Shown here piece after piece: positions 44,551 through 52,458 of a stretch of 64,000 bases of DNA. The DNA comes from Vibrio algivorus (lineage in GTDB: Bacteria > Pseudomonadota > Gammaproteobacteria > Enterobacterales > Vibrionaceae): assembly GCF_002218005.2 (NCBI RefSeq), contig NZ_AP018678.1, forward strand, positions 372,001 to 436,000. Direction: 5' to 3'. The notes beneath the pieces were generated by a model. The model was not told where the DNA came from. It saw nothing but the letters and a program-made list of their open reading frames with translations, and searched no databases. Positions within the stretch are counted from its first letter, which is position 1. Each line of letters starts with the position of its first letter. A program made the position numbers and the translations under genes.

Positions 44551-45654
44551 ATGATGACGCCTAAGCAAAAGTATCAGTACGACATTGAACATTCTGGATT
44601 TCAGCATGACCCCGCACAACAATATGCCGTTGAGAAACTGGATCAACTTTATCACCAATTTCTTGAGTATGTATCAACTCCACCAGAAAAACCGAGTTTA
44701 TTTTCAAAATTGTTAGGTCGGAAGGCTCAGGTCATCATTCCAAAAGGGTTATATTTTTGGGGGGGAGTAGGTCGCGGTAAAACTTATCTTATGGATTTGT
44801 TTTTTGATGCGTTGCCTTACGAGAAAAAGAGTCGCATGCATTTTCATCGTTTTATGCAAAAGGTGCATTCTGAGCTTTCCAGCTTAAAAGATGTCAGTGA
44901 CCCGTTACATATAGTTGCTGATAGGTTTAAGCAACAGGCGGATATCATTTGTTTTGATGAATTTTTTGTTTCTGATATTACCGATGCGATGATTCTGGGG
45001 ACATTGTTTGAAGCTTTATTTGAACGTGGCATTGTGCTGGTGGCGACATCGAATATTCCACCTAAAGATCTATACCGCAATGGCTTACAACGCGCCCGTT
45101 TTTTACCGGCAATTAAGTTGATTGAGCAGCAATGTATTGAAGTGAATATTGATAGCGGTATTGATTATCGAATGCGAACCCTTGAACAAGCGGAAATTTA
45201 CCACTTTCCATTGGATGAAAAAGCACAAGCAAATTTAGAGCACTATTACTTGCAACTTAGTCGAGATGAATGTAGAGAAACCCAATTAGTCGAGATTAAT
45301 AATCGTAAAATTGAGGTTAAAGGGGTTTGCGATGGTGTGTTGTATGCCAGTTTTTCTCAGCTTTGTGAAAGCTCACGTAGTCAGTCTGATTATATTGAAA
45401 TGTCACGCTTGTACCACACGGTTTTACTTTCTGAAGTGAAACAAATGGGGCGTAATAGAGATGACGCAGCACGTCGATTTATTGCTTTGGTTGATGAATT
45501 CTATGAGCGTAATGTGACGCTAATTATCTCAGCAGAAGTCCCACTAGAATCTTTATATAGCGGAGGACAGCTTGAATTTGAGTTCCAACGTTGCCAATCA
45601 CGTTTGATCGAGATGCAAAGCATTGATTACCTAGCCAATGAACACTTGGCTTAA
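44551..45654 (+). CDS. zapE: Cell division protein ZapE (AFG1-like ATPase)
   Basis: A cytoplasmic AFG1-family P-loop ATPase that associates with the Z ring under stress in E. coli. 367 residues (E. coli 375). Walker A is GGVGRGKTYLMD near 72-83 and Walker B is IICFDEFFVSD near 131-141; arginine-finger-type segments follow (NGLQRARFLPAI near 176-187). Two adjacent ATG codons (44551 and 44554) compete and neither has a good ribosome-binding site. It diverges from zapG. Confidence 0.94.
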   Translation: MMTPKQKYQYDIEHSGFQHDPAQQYAVEKLDQLYHQFLEYVSTPPEKPSLFSKLLGRKAQVIIPKGLYFWGGVGRGKTYLMDLFFDALPYEKKSRMHFHRFMQKVHSELSSLKDVSDPLHIVADRFKQQADIICFDEFFVSDITDAMILGTLFEALFERGIVLVATSNIPPKDLYRNGLQRARFLPAIKLIEQQCIEVNIDSGIDYRMRTLEQAEIYHFPLDEKAQANLEHYYLQLSRDECRETQLVEINNRKIEVKGVCDGVLYASFSQLCESSRSQSDYIEMSRLYHTVLLSEVKQMGRNRDDAARRFIALVDEFYERNVTLIISAEVPLESLYSGGQLEFEFQRCQSRLIEMQSIDYLANEHLA

Positions 45655-45759
45655 TATAGGTCTGTGAGTAAGTGCTGGCTGGATTTTTATGCTAAAAAAG
45701 GGAATTAGGTAGTGATTCATTGGTTTTTATAATTAATCTCAGTTTTTTGGTAAAAATAG

Positions 45760-45973
45760 ATGATTTTTCCCTCACTCTTCTCTATAATCCTGCGACCCAC
45801 CGTTACTGCAGGCTAAGTTCTATGGACGAAGCCGAGAGTACCAACGACTCGAAGGGGTGATGAATGGGACTCTTAGACAGTGGGAATAAGCTTTTAGAGC
45901 TTCTTATCCTAAGGGTAATAAGCGGTTGCTTGTTCCTTAAACTATGAATTTAAATTAAACGGGTATTATTAGC
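45760..45973 (+). promoter_or_regulatory. rplM promoter and long structured leader
   Basis: A good -10 box, TATAAT, is at 45783-45788; no strong -35 is seen. A transcript starting near 45795 would have a 180-nt leader containing a stem made from GGAATAAGC and GCTTCTTATCC (45886-45912). In E. coli, L13 represses its own rplM-rpsI mRNA through the leader, and a similar control is likely here by inference. The rest of the 319-bp gap after zapE shows nothing else. Confidence 0.5.
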
Positions 45974-46402
45974 ATGAAAACTTTCGTTGCTAAACCAGAA
46001 ACTGTAAAACGCGACTGGTATGTTGTAGACGCTGAAGGTAAAACTCTTGGCCGTCTAGCAAGTGAAATTGCATCTCGCCTACGTGGCAAACATAAAGCTG
46101 AGTACACTCCTCACGTTGACACTGGTGATTACATCATCGTTGTAAACGCAGAGAAAGTAGCTGTTACAGGTAACAAAGCGAAAGGTAAAATCTATTACCG
46201 TCACTCTGAGTTCCCTGGTGGCCTAAAATCAATCTCTTTCGAAAAACTGATTGATAAAAAGCCAGAAATGGTTATTGAACTAGCTGTTAAAGGTATGCTA
46301 CCACGTGGTCCTCTTGGCCGTGCTATGTACCGTAAGCTAAAAGTTTACGCTGGCGCTGAGCACAACCATGCTGCTCAACAACCACAAGTACTAGACATCT
46401 AA
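45974..46402 (+). CDS. rplM: 50S ribosomal protein L13
   Basis: An early-assembly protein of the large ribosomal subunit. 142 residues, the same length as in E. coli. Starts MKTFVAKPETVKRDWYVVD and includes the signature GMLPRGPLGRAMYRKLKVY near 109-127. Codon use is visibly biased to highly expressed codons. It is the first gene of rplM-rpsI, with a 15-bp spacer to rpsI and a long leader likely involved in autogenous control. Confidence 0.99.
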   Translation: MKTFVAKPETVKRDWYVVDAEGKTLGRLASEIASRLRGKHKAEYTPHVDTGDYIIVVNAEKVAVTGNKAKGKIYYRHSEFPGGLKSISFEKLIDKKPEMVIELAVKGMLPRGPLGRAMYRKLKVYAGAEHNHAAQQPQVLDI

Positions 46403-46417
46403 TCGAGGATTATCGAA

Positions 46418-46810
46418 ATGGCAGAGAATCAATACTACGGCACTGGCCGTCGCAAAAGCTCAGCTGCTCGTGTTTTCATCAAACCAGGCAGCGGCAACAT
46501 CGTAATTAACAAGCGTGACCTAGACACCTACTTCGGTCGTCCAACTTCACGTATGGTTGTTAAACAACCTCTTGAACTTGTTGACATGGTAGAGAAACTT
46601 GACCTATACATCACTGTTAAAGGTGGTGGTATTTCTGGTCAAGCTGGTGCGATCCGTCACGGTATCACACGCGCTCTTATGGAATACGATGAAACTCTAC
46701 GTCCTGCTCTACGCGCAGCTGGCTATGTTACGCGTGACGCTCGTTGCGTTGAACGTAAGAAAGTTGGTCTACGTAAAGCACGTCGTAAACCACAATTCTC
46801 TAAGCGTTAA
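46418..46810 (+). CDS. rpsI: 30S ribosomal protein S9
   Basis: A small-subunit protein whose C-terminal tail reaches the P-site tRNA. 130 residues as in E. coli. Contains YGTGRRKSSAARVF at 6-19, the GGGISGQAGAIRHGI segment near 68-82, and the basic tail ending RKPQFSKR. GAGGATTATCGAA precedes the ATG. It is co-transcribed with rplM, and an intrinsic terminator follows 65 bp later. Confidence 0.99.
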   Translation: MAENQYYGTGRRKSSAARVFIKPGSGNIVINKRDLDTYFGRPTSRMVVKQPLELVDMVEKLDLYITVKGGGISGQAGAIRHGITRALMEYDETLRPALRAAGYVTRDARCVERKKVGLRKARRKPQFSKR

Positions 46811-46874
46811 TTTTCTCTACAGAGTTTTCTCTGTATTGCAAATCAACGTCACCAGTTTTCTGGTGTGTGGTTAC

Positions 46875-46902
46875 AAAAGCTCGGCTTCGGTCGGGCTTTT
46901 TT
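46875..46902 (+). terminator. Intrinsic terminator of rplM-rpsI
   Basis: AAAGCTCGGC and GTCGGGCTTT pair (with wobble pairs) around a TTCG tetraloop and are followed by six T. A smaller hairpin, CACCAG-TTTT-CTGGTG, lies just before it at 46850-46865. Confidence 0.88.
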
Positions 46903-47329
46903 GTATCTGTAGAAAATACTTCCTTTTTAATCCCTACTGTTTTCTCAAACCTCCCTTAAAACCTAAATGTTACATAATGTGTCATTTGGGGTAGATTATC
47001 TTGCAATATCTGGCTTGTTTTAGGTCTTTTAGACTTTCTGCTTATTCTTCATCCCCTTGTATTTAGGGTTTTTAGGCGCTTTTGTGAAGTCCTAAACAAA
47101 TATGGGTCACAGATGTTACTAAAAGGTAGCTTTACCTTGTCTCTATGTAGCGGTTTCTTTATCATTTAAAAGAATTTTTATAAACATGTGCATGATAATA
47201 AGCATATTAATATCGATGTTATTTAAATCGATTTTAAAAAAATGAAAATGCACGTTAAGAGTACAAAGGTCGCAAGATCTAAGGATTGGGTTACTCTTTT
47301 GTATTTAATACAGATTGGGAGATGTTTGG
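46903..47329. other. Long non-coding upstream region of petABC
   Basis: About 430 bp between the rpsI terminator and petA with no gene that I can support. The region is AT-rich, especially 47160-47245. It must carry the petABC promoter, but I could not pick convincing -35/-10 boxes or a clear FNR or ArcA site by eye. There are a few short inverted repeats (for example ATGTGCAT near 47187). Confidence 0.5.
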
Positions 47330-47923
47330 ATGAGCAATGCGCCTATCAATAATGGCCGTCGGCGCTTTTTGACTGCCACCACTGCGGTTGTGGGTGGAAT
47401 AGGGGCTGTGGCTGTCGCCGTGCCTTTTATTAAATCTTGGAATCCAAGTGAAAGAGCAAAAGCGGCTGGTGCTCCAGTTGAAGTCGATGTAAGTAAAATA
47501 GAAGAAGGTCAGCTAGTTCGTGTTGAATGGCGAGGCAAACCGGTTTGGGTTGTACGTCGTTCTCAAAGCACTTTAGAGCAGCTAGAAGCTTTGGGTGATA
47601 AGCTTCGTGATCCTGCATCAGAGCAAGAGCAGCAACCTAGTTACGCTCAAAATAAATATCGTTCAATAAAGCCTGAATACTTTGTTGCAGTTGGTATCTG
47701 TACTCACCTTGGTTGTTCACCGACTTATCTACCAGACACTTTTAGTGAGCAAGTTCAAGGCGTGAAATCAGGCTTTTTCTGCCCATGTCATGGTTCAAAG
47801 TTTGATTTGGCGGGGCGTGTATTCCAAGGCGTGCCGGCACCATTAAACTTGGTGGTTCCAGAACATGGCTATTTGAGTGATACACGGATTATCATTGGCG
47901 AAAGTCGTGAGGAGGGAGCCTGA
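47330..47923 (+). CDS. petA: Ubiquinol-cytochrome c reductase iron-sulfur (Rieske) subunit
   Basis: Rieske 2Fe-2S subunit of the cytochrome bc1 complex; it passes electrons from ubiquinol to cytochrome c1. 197 residues from the ATG at 47330, which follows GGGAGATGTTTGG; the TTG at 47315 is less likely. A twin-arginine-type start (NNGRRRFLTATTA at 6-18) leads into a membrane helix that stays as the anchor. The cluster ligands are in CTHLGCSP near 120-127 and CPCHGSKFD near 145-153 (two Cys, two His, plus the disulfide Cys pair). Its stop overlaps the petB start by one base. Confidence 0.97.
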   Translation: MSNAPINNGRRRFLTATTAVVGGIGAVAVAVPFIKSWNPSERAKAAGAPVEVDVSKIEEGQLVRVEWRGKPVWVVRRSQSTLEQLEALGDKLRDPASEQEQQPSYAQNKYRSIKPEYFVAVGICTHLGCSPTYLPDTFSEQVQGVKSGFFCPCHGSKFDLAGRVFQGVPAPLNLVVPEHGYLSDTRIIIGESREEGA

Positions 47924-49191
47924 TGCAAGCCTTACTTGATTGGGTAGAAAAACGTCTACCTGCGATGGATGCTTATAAAAAGCACTTATCTGAATATCCA
48001 ATGCCGAAGAACTTCAACTTTTGGTATCTTTTTGGTTCTTTAGCTATGTTGGTACTCGTTAACCAGATCCTTACCGGCATTTGGTTAACAATGAACTATG
48101 TGCCTTCTGGCGATGGTGCGTTTGCCTCAGTTGAATACATCATGCGTGATGTGGAATATGGTTGGTTACTTCGTTATATGCACTCAACTGGCGCTTCTGC
48201 GTTCTTTGTTGTGGTGTATTTACACATGTTCCGTGGCCTTATCTACGGCTCTTATCAAAAGCCACGTGAGCTATTGTGGATCTTCGGTATGTTGATCTTC
48301 TTAGTACTGATGGCTGAAGCCTTTATGGGGTACCTATTACCTTGGGGACAAATGTCTTATTGGGGCGCACAGGTAATCATTTCACTATTTGGTGCGATTC
48401 CTGTTATTGGTGATGACTTAACACTATGGATTCGTGGTGACTACGTTATTTCAGGCGCGACGCTAAACCGTTTCTTCGCATTGCACGTGATTGCATTACC
48501 GATTGTATTATTGCTATTGGTTGTATTACACGTACTAGCCTTGCATGAAGTAGGTTCGAACAACCCTGATGGTATTGATACTAAGATTCCAAAAGCGCCA
48601 GATGATAACGGCGAGCATAAGACACAATTTAAATTCCATAAGCAGTTCACTAAGAAATATAACATCATCGACTCAGTACCTTTCCATCCTTATGGCACGG
48701 TTAAAGATTTGGTCGGTGTTGCTGGTTTCTTGTTCTTCTTTAGTTATGTGTTGTTCTTTAACCCAGAAATGGGGGGATACTTCCTTGAGCCGCCAAACTT
48801 CGAAGCTGCTAACCCGCTGAAAACACCTGAGCATATTGCACCAGTATGGTATTTCACACCGTTCTACGCAATTTTACGTGCGGTTCCTGATAAATTATTA
48901 GGTGTAGCGGCAATGGGAGCATCGATTCTGTTCCTATTCCTACTGCCTTGGTTTGACCGTTGTAAAGTTCGTTCATACCGCTACCGAAGCAAGTGGCACT
49001 TATTGAATATTATTCAGTTTGTCGTGTGTTTCATTGGCCTAGGTGTTTTAGGTACTTTACCTGCAACACCACTGTATACCTTGTTATCACAGATCTTTAG
49101 CCTAGGATATTTCATGTTCTTCGTTCTACTGTATTTCTATAGTAAAAATGAAGCGACGAAACCATTGCCAGAGAGGGTAACATTCAAATGA
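47923..49191 (+). CDS. petB: Cytochrome b subunit of the bc1 complex
   Basis: Membrane core of complex III with the two b hemes and both quinone sites. 422 residues and eight predicted membrane helices, the fused full-length type. Heme-ligand histidines are in RYMHSTGASAFF (near 84-95, first), VYLHMFRGL (near 98-106), ALHVIALPIV and VLHVLALHE (near 186-210). The Qo-site PEWY-type motif appears as PVWYFTPFYA near 306-315 (PVWY instead of PEWY, as is common in proteobacteria with PDWY/PVWY variants). It overlaps petA by one base and petC by four bases. Confidence 0.97.
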   Translation: MQALLDWVEKRLPAMDAYKKHLSEYPMPKNFNFWYLFGSLAMLVLVNQILTGIWLTMNYVPSGDGAFASVEYIMRDVEYGWLLRYMHSTGASAFFVVVYLHMFRGLIYGSYQKPRELLWIFGMLIFLVLMAEAFMGYLLPWGQMSYWGAQVIISLFGAIPVIGDDLTLWIRGDYVISGATLNRFFALHVIALPIVLLLLVVLHVLALHEVGSNNPDGIDTKIPKAPDDNGEHKTQFKFHKQFTKKYNIIDSVPFHPYGTVKDLVGVAGFLFFFSYVLFFNPEMGGYFLEPPNFEAANPLKTPEHIAPVWYFTPFYAILRAVPDKLLGVAAMGASILFLFLLPWFDRCKVRSYRYRSKWHLLNIIQFVVCFIGLGVLGTLPATPLYTLLSQIFSLGYFMFFVLLYFYSKNEATKPLPERVTFK

Positions 49192-49928
49192 AAAAGTGGA
49201 TTGTAGGACTTTTGACTATTATGTTGCCATTCACGGTAATGGCAGCAGGTGGAAATGTACATTTAGACAGTGCTAATAATGACTTAACGGATAAAGCATC
49301 GTTACAACGTGGTGCTAAAACCTTTATGAGTTATTGTGCAGCATGTCATTCAACGCAATATCAACGTTATCAGCGTGTCGCGACAGATTTAGGTATTCCA
49401 GATGATTTAATGATGGAAAACCTAGTGTTTGATCCTAATGCGAAAATCGGTGATTTGATGACCAATGCGATTCCAGCAGAAGATGCTGGCAAATGGTTTG
49501 GTACTCCGCCACCAGATCTAACTTTAGTCGCTCGAGTACGTGGTGTTGATTGGTTATACACCTATTTACGCAGTTTTTATGCTGATCCATCTCGTCCATT
49601 TGGGGTGAATAACACGACTTTCCCTAATGTTGGTATGCCACACGTGCTGGAAGGTTTACAAGGGATCCCTGAGCCTGTATTTGAAACCACGACAGTCGAT
49701 GGTGAAGAGCATAAAGTCGTCACAGGGACTAAAATCGTTAAAATGGGTGAGTTAACGACGGAAGAGTATGATAATACTGTCCGTGATTTAGTTAATTTCC
49801 TTGAGTATTCTGGTGACCCTGTGAAGCTAGAACGCCACGCTCTAGGTTGGTGGGTAATGGCTTTCTTAGTGATCTTTACTATCGTAGTGGTTTTACTGAA
49901 GAAAGAATACTGGCGTGATGTTCATTAA
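49188..49928 (+). CDS. petC: Cytochrome c1 subunit of the bc1 complex
   Basis: Accepts electrons from the Rieske protein and passes them to soluble cytochrome c. 246 residues with a signal peptide (about 1-19, ending VMAA). The covalent heme motif CAACH is at about 50-54, and the axial methionine is probably in FPNVGMPHVLEG near 144-155. A C-terminal membrane helix (about 220-238) anchors it. The gene overlaps petB by four bases (ATGA), so the petABC proteins are translationally coupled. Confidence 0.97.
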   Translation: MKKWIVGLLTIMLPFTVMAAGGNVHLDSANNDLTDKASLQRGAKTFMSYCAACHSTQYQRYQRVATDLGIPDDLMMENLVFDPNAKIGDLMTNAIPAEDAGKWFGTPPPDLTLVARVRGVDWLYTYLRSFYADPSRPFGVNNTTFPNVGMPHVLEGLQGIPEPVFETTTVDGEEHKVVTGTKIVKMGELTTEEYDNTVRDLVNFLEYSGDPVKLERHALGWWVMAFLVIFTIVVVLLKKEYWRDVH

Positions 49929-49933
49929 TAGCT

Positions 49934-49964
49934 AAGGCTTATTGAGCTATAATCAGTAAGCCTT
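49934..49964 (+). terminator. Hairpin after petC
   Basis: AAGGCTTATTGA and TCAGTAAGCCTT form a 12-bp stem (one wobble) six bases after the petC stop. No T run follows, so it may stabilise the petABC transcript or only attenuate read-through into sspA. Confidence 0.5.
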
Positions 49965-50083
49965 GGGAATAAAAATTAGCCTGAATGTAAACATTTGTGC
50001 TAAAATTCCTTGCTAATTTTTATATAATGGGGGCATTGAGCCTCCATTCTTTTTTATTTTTAAGTGTGCTGGAGGGCTTCTCA

Positions 50084-50719
50084 ATGGCTGTAGCTGCCAA
50101 TAAACGTTCTGTGATGACTCTATTTTCAAGTGCTTCAGATATGTATAGCCATCAGGTTCGTATTGTTCTAGCCGAAAAAGGGGTTAGTGTTGAAGTTGAG
50201 TTAGTTGAAGAAGATAACTTACCAACTGAACTTATTGAACTTAACCCATATAAGTCAGTTCCGACTCTAGTCGATCGTGAGCTTGCACTTTATAACTCAA
50301 ATATCATCATGGAATACCTTGATGAACGTTTCCCTCATCCACCTTTGATGCCTGTTTATCCTGTTGCTCGTGGTAATAGCCGTTTGATGATGTACCGTAT
50401 TGAGCGTAACTGGTATTCACAAGCAGAGAAAATTGTTTCAGGTACACCTGAAGAAGCGGAAGCGGCTCGTACTAAACTACGTAATGACTTGTTAACTTTG
50501 GCTCCTGTTTTTGCTGAATATGAGCACTTCATGAGCGAAGAGTTTAGCCTAATCGACTGCTACTTAGCACCATTACTATGGCGTCTACCGACATTTGGTA
50601 TTGAGCTATCTGGCCCTGGTTCAAAAGAGCTAAAAATCTACATGAGCCGCGTGTTTGAGCGTGATTCATTCTTAGCTTCATTAACAGAAGCTGAACGAGA
50701 AATGCGCTTGGTTCGTTAA
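50084..50719 (+). CDS. sspA: Stringent starvation protein A
   Basis: A glutathione S-transferase-fold protein that binds RNA polymerase and affects stationary-phase, acid-stress and (in vibrios and others) virulence genes. 211 residues (E. coli 212). The N-terminal thioredoxin-like domain reads VMTLFSSASDMYSHQVRIVL near 9-28 and the C-terminal helical domain ends EREMRLVR. The ATG at 50084 is preceded by GGAGGG; the upstream in-frame codons from 49997 are not needed. It is followed by sspB after two bases, the conserved sspAB operon. Confidence 0.97.
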   Translation: MAVAANKRSVMTLFSSASDMYSHQVRIVLAEKGVSVEVELVEEDNLPTELIELNPYKSVPTLVDRELALYNSNIIMEYLDERFPHPPLMPVYPVARGNSRLMMYRIERNWYSQAEKIVSGTPEEAEAARTKLRNDLLTLAPVFAEYEHFMSEEFSLIDCYLAPLLWRLPTFGIELSGPGSKELKIYMSRVFERDSFLASLTEAEREMRLVR

Positions 50720-50721
50720 TC

Positions 50722-51207
50722 ATGGATATGGACAAAATGACACCAAGACGCCCTTATTTAGTGCGCGCATTTTATGAATGGTTAGTGGATAATGAACTGA
50801 CTCCACACTTAGTGGTGGAAGCGACATTACCTGGTGTACGTGTACCAATAGAGTTTGTGCAAGACGGACAGATTATTTTGAACGTTGCGCCACGAGCGGT
50901 TGGTAACTTAGAAATCAGTAATGATGCCATTATGTTCAATGCTCGCTTTAGCGGTCGTCCACATTCCGTCATTGTTCCTATGTATGCAGTACAGGCTATC
51001 TATGCACGTGAAAACGGCGCTGGAACTATGTTTGAACCAGAAGATGCTTACACTGCTGAGATGGAAGCTGGCATCGAAGAAGAGCCAGTATCGTCACTAT
51101 CAAGTGTTACTAGCTCAAGTGATGAAGATCCTAAAGCATCAACTACTGATGAACCTGAAGCTTCGGCTAAACCTAAAGGTCGCCCGAGTTTAACTATCGT
51201 TAAGTAG
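50722..51207 (+). CDS. sspB: ClpXP protease specificity-enhancing factor SspB
   Basis: Adaptor that delivers ssrA-tagged proteins to ClpXP. 161 residues (E. coli 165). The start, MDMDKMTPRRPYLVRAFYEW, aligns position by position with E. coli SspB, supporting the first ATG. The substrate-binding core is about 5-110 (VPIEFVQDGQIILNVAPRAV, RFSGRPHSVIVPMYAV), then a flexible acidic Ser/Glu linker, and the C-terminal ClpX-binding peptide RPSLTIVK. It starts two bases after sspA. Confidence 0.97.
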   Translation: MDMDKMTPRRPYLVRAFYEWLVDNELTPHLVVEATLPGVRVPIEFVQDGQIILNVAPRAVGNLEISNDAIMFNARFSGRPHSVIVPMYAVQAIYARENGAGTMFEPEDAYTAEMEAGIEEEPVSSLSSVTSSSDEDPKASTTDEPEASAKPKGRPSLTIVK

Positions 51208-51214
51208 TGATAAC

Positions 51215-51237
51215 TATACCCAAGTAACTTGGGTATA
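51215..51237. repeat. Minimal 23-bp TATACCC palindrome
   Basis: TATACCCAAGT-A-ACTTGGGTATA, a perfect palindrome apart from the central base, formed by the two outermost ends of the TATACCC repeat family fused with nothing between them. Seven bases after the sspB stop. Confidence 0.85.
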
Positions 51238-51252
51238 AGTCATTTCGTTTTC

Positions 51253-51285
51253 AAAAGCAGTGCATTTAATGCGCTGCTTTTTTTT
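51253..51285 (+). terminator. Intrinsic terminator of sspA-sspB
   Basis: AAAGCAGTGCA / TGCGCTGCTTT stem (one mismatch) followed by eight T. Confidence 0.9.
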
Positions 51286-51383
51286 GAGCTAAACTTAATG
51301 TGGAATAAACAGAAGTAAGCAATGGACTCTCCTTATATTCCTGCTCGACATTCCTTTTTGTCTTGATATACTCGTGGGTGTTT

Positions 51384-51399
51384 AGACGTCTAGATTGCT
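51384..51399 (+). promoter_or_regulatory. Tandem MetJ boxes upstream of metA
   Basis: A perfect consensus AGACGTCT (51384-51391) is followed without a gap by AGATTGCT (5 of 8). MetJ with S-adenosylmethionine binds at least two adjacent 8-bp boxes. The first box overlaps a possible -10 (TTTAGA), and the metA start lies 15 bp after the second box. Confidence 0.85.
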
Positions 51400-51414
51400 T
51401 ATGGAGAGAGTGCA

Positions 51415-52356
51415 ATGCCAATCAAGATTCCCGATCAACTTCCTGCTTCTGATATCTTACGTCAGGAAAGAATCTTTATTATGTCGGAGACACGTGCGAC
51501 TACGCAGATGATCCGTCCACTTAAAGTATTGATCTTAAATTTGATGCCGAAAAAAATTGAGACGGAAACTCAGTTTTTACGCTTACTTTCAAACAGTCCG
51601 CTGCAAGTTGATATTGAGTTGCTGCGTATTGATGACCGCCCAAGTAAAAATACGCCAACCGAACACCTGAATAATTTTTATCGCCAATTTGATGTAGTGA
51701 AAAATAGAAATTTTGATGGCTTGATTATTACGGGGGCGCCATTAGGGCTAGTGCAATTTGAAGATGTAGCTTACTGGGAGCATTTGCAGACAATAATGTC
51801 GTGGGCTAAAGACCATGTGACTTCTACATTATATGTTTGTTGGGCAGCTCAGGCTGGCTTAAAGCTTTTGTATAACTTACCTAAACGTACTCGTAAAGAG
51901 AAGCTGTCAGGTGTATATCATCATGATGTGGTTAGTGAGTTTCATCCGGTAGTCAGAGGCTTTGATGATAGCTTCTTAGCACCTCATTCTCGCTATGCCG
52001 ATTTCACTTCAGAATATTTATCTGAACATACTGATTTAGATATCTTAGCGACTTCTGATGATGCTGGTGTTTATCTTGCGAGTAGTAAAGATAAGCGGCA
52101 TGTATTTGTCACAGGACATCCTGAATATGATGCTCATACTTTACATAATGAATATGTGCGAGATTTAGCTGAAGGAATGGATCCTGCTGTCCCAGTGAAC
52201 TATTACCCAAATGACAACCCAGACAATCCACCGATTGCCAGTTGGCGAAGCCATGGTCATTTATTGTTTTCTAACTGGTTAAATTACTGTGTCTACCAGC
52301 AAACACCTTACGATCTTGACCATTTCTCGATAGATAACTTCACCAAAGATGATTGA
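51415..52356 (+). CDS. metA: Homoserine O-succinyltransferase
   Basis: First committed step of methionine synthesis: activates homoserine by acylation. 313 residues (E. coli 309). It has the class I glutamine-amidotransferase-like fold with the nucleophile Cys in YVCWAAQAGL near 140-149, His and Glu in FVTGHPEYDAHTL near 231-243, and GLIITGAPLGLV near 102-113. The succinyl versus acetyl specificity cannot be fixed by eye; gammaproteobacterial relatives mostly use succinyl-CoA. GGAGAGAG precedes the ATG. MetJ boxes just upstream indicate repression by methionine supply. Confidence 0.96.
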   Translation: MPIKIPDQLPASDILRQERIFIMSETRATTQMIRPLKVLILNLMPKKIETETQFLRLLSNSPLQVDIELLRIDDRPSKNTPTEHLNNFYRQFDVVKNRNFDGLIITGAPLGLVQFEDVAYWEHLQTIMSWAKDHVTSTLYVCWAAQAGLKLLYNLPKRTRKEKLSGVYHHDVVSEFHPVVRGFDDSFLAPHSRYADFTSEYLSEHTDLDILATSDDAGVYLASSKDKRHVFVTGHPEYDAHTLHNEYVRDLAEGMDPAVPVNYYPNDNPDNPPIASWRSHGHLLFSNWLNYCVYQQTPYDLDHFSIDNFTKDD

Positions 52357-52375
52357 TAAATAAAGTTTTAGAACC

Positions 52376-52429
52376 CAAAAAAGCAGCATAACTATTTTGG
52401 AAGATTCCTTAAAGTTATGCTGCTTTTTT
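52376..52429. terminator. Bidirectional terminator between metA and the antiporter gene
   Basis: AAAAAAGCAGCATAACT and AGTTATGCTGCTTTTTT form a 17-bp perfect stem with a 20-nt loop. A and T runs serve both convergent genes. Confidence 0.9.
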
Positions 52430-52458
52430 GTGAGGCGATATAGTGAATGGGCTAATTA

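Noticed and set aside
46599..46994. A 131-codon frame overlapping rpsI and continuing past its terminator
   Set aside because: It is out of frame with a highly expressed ribosomal gene and crosses a strong intrinsic terminator; the composition is not protein-like.
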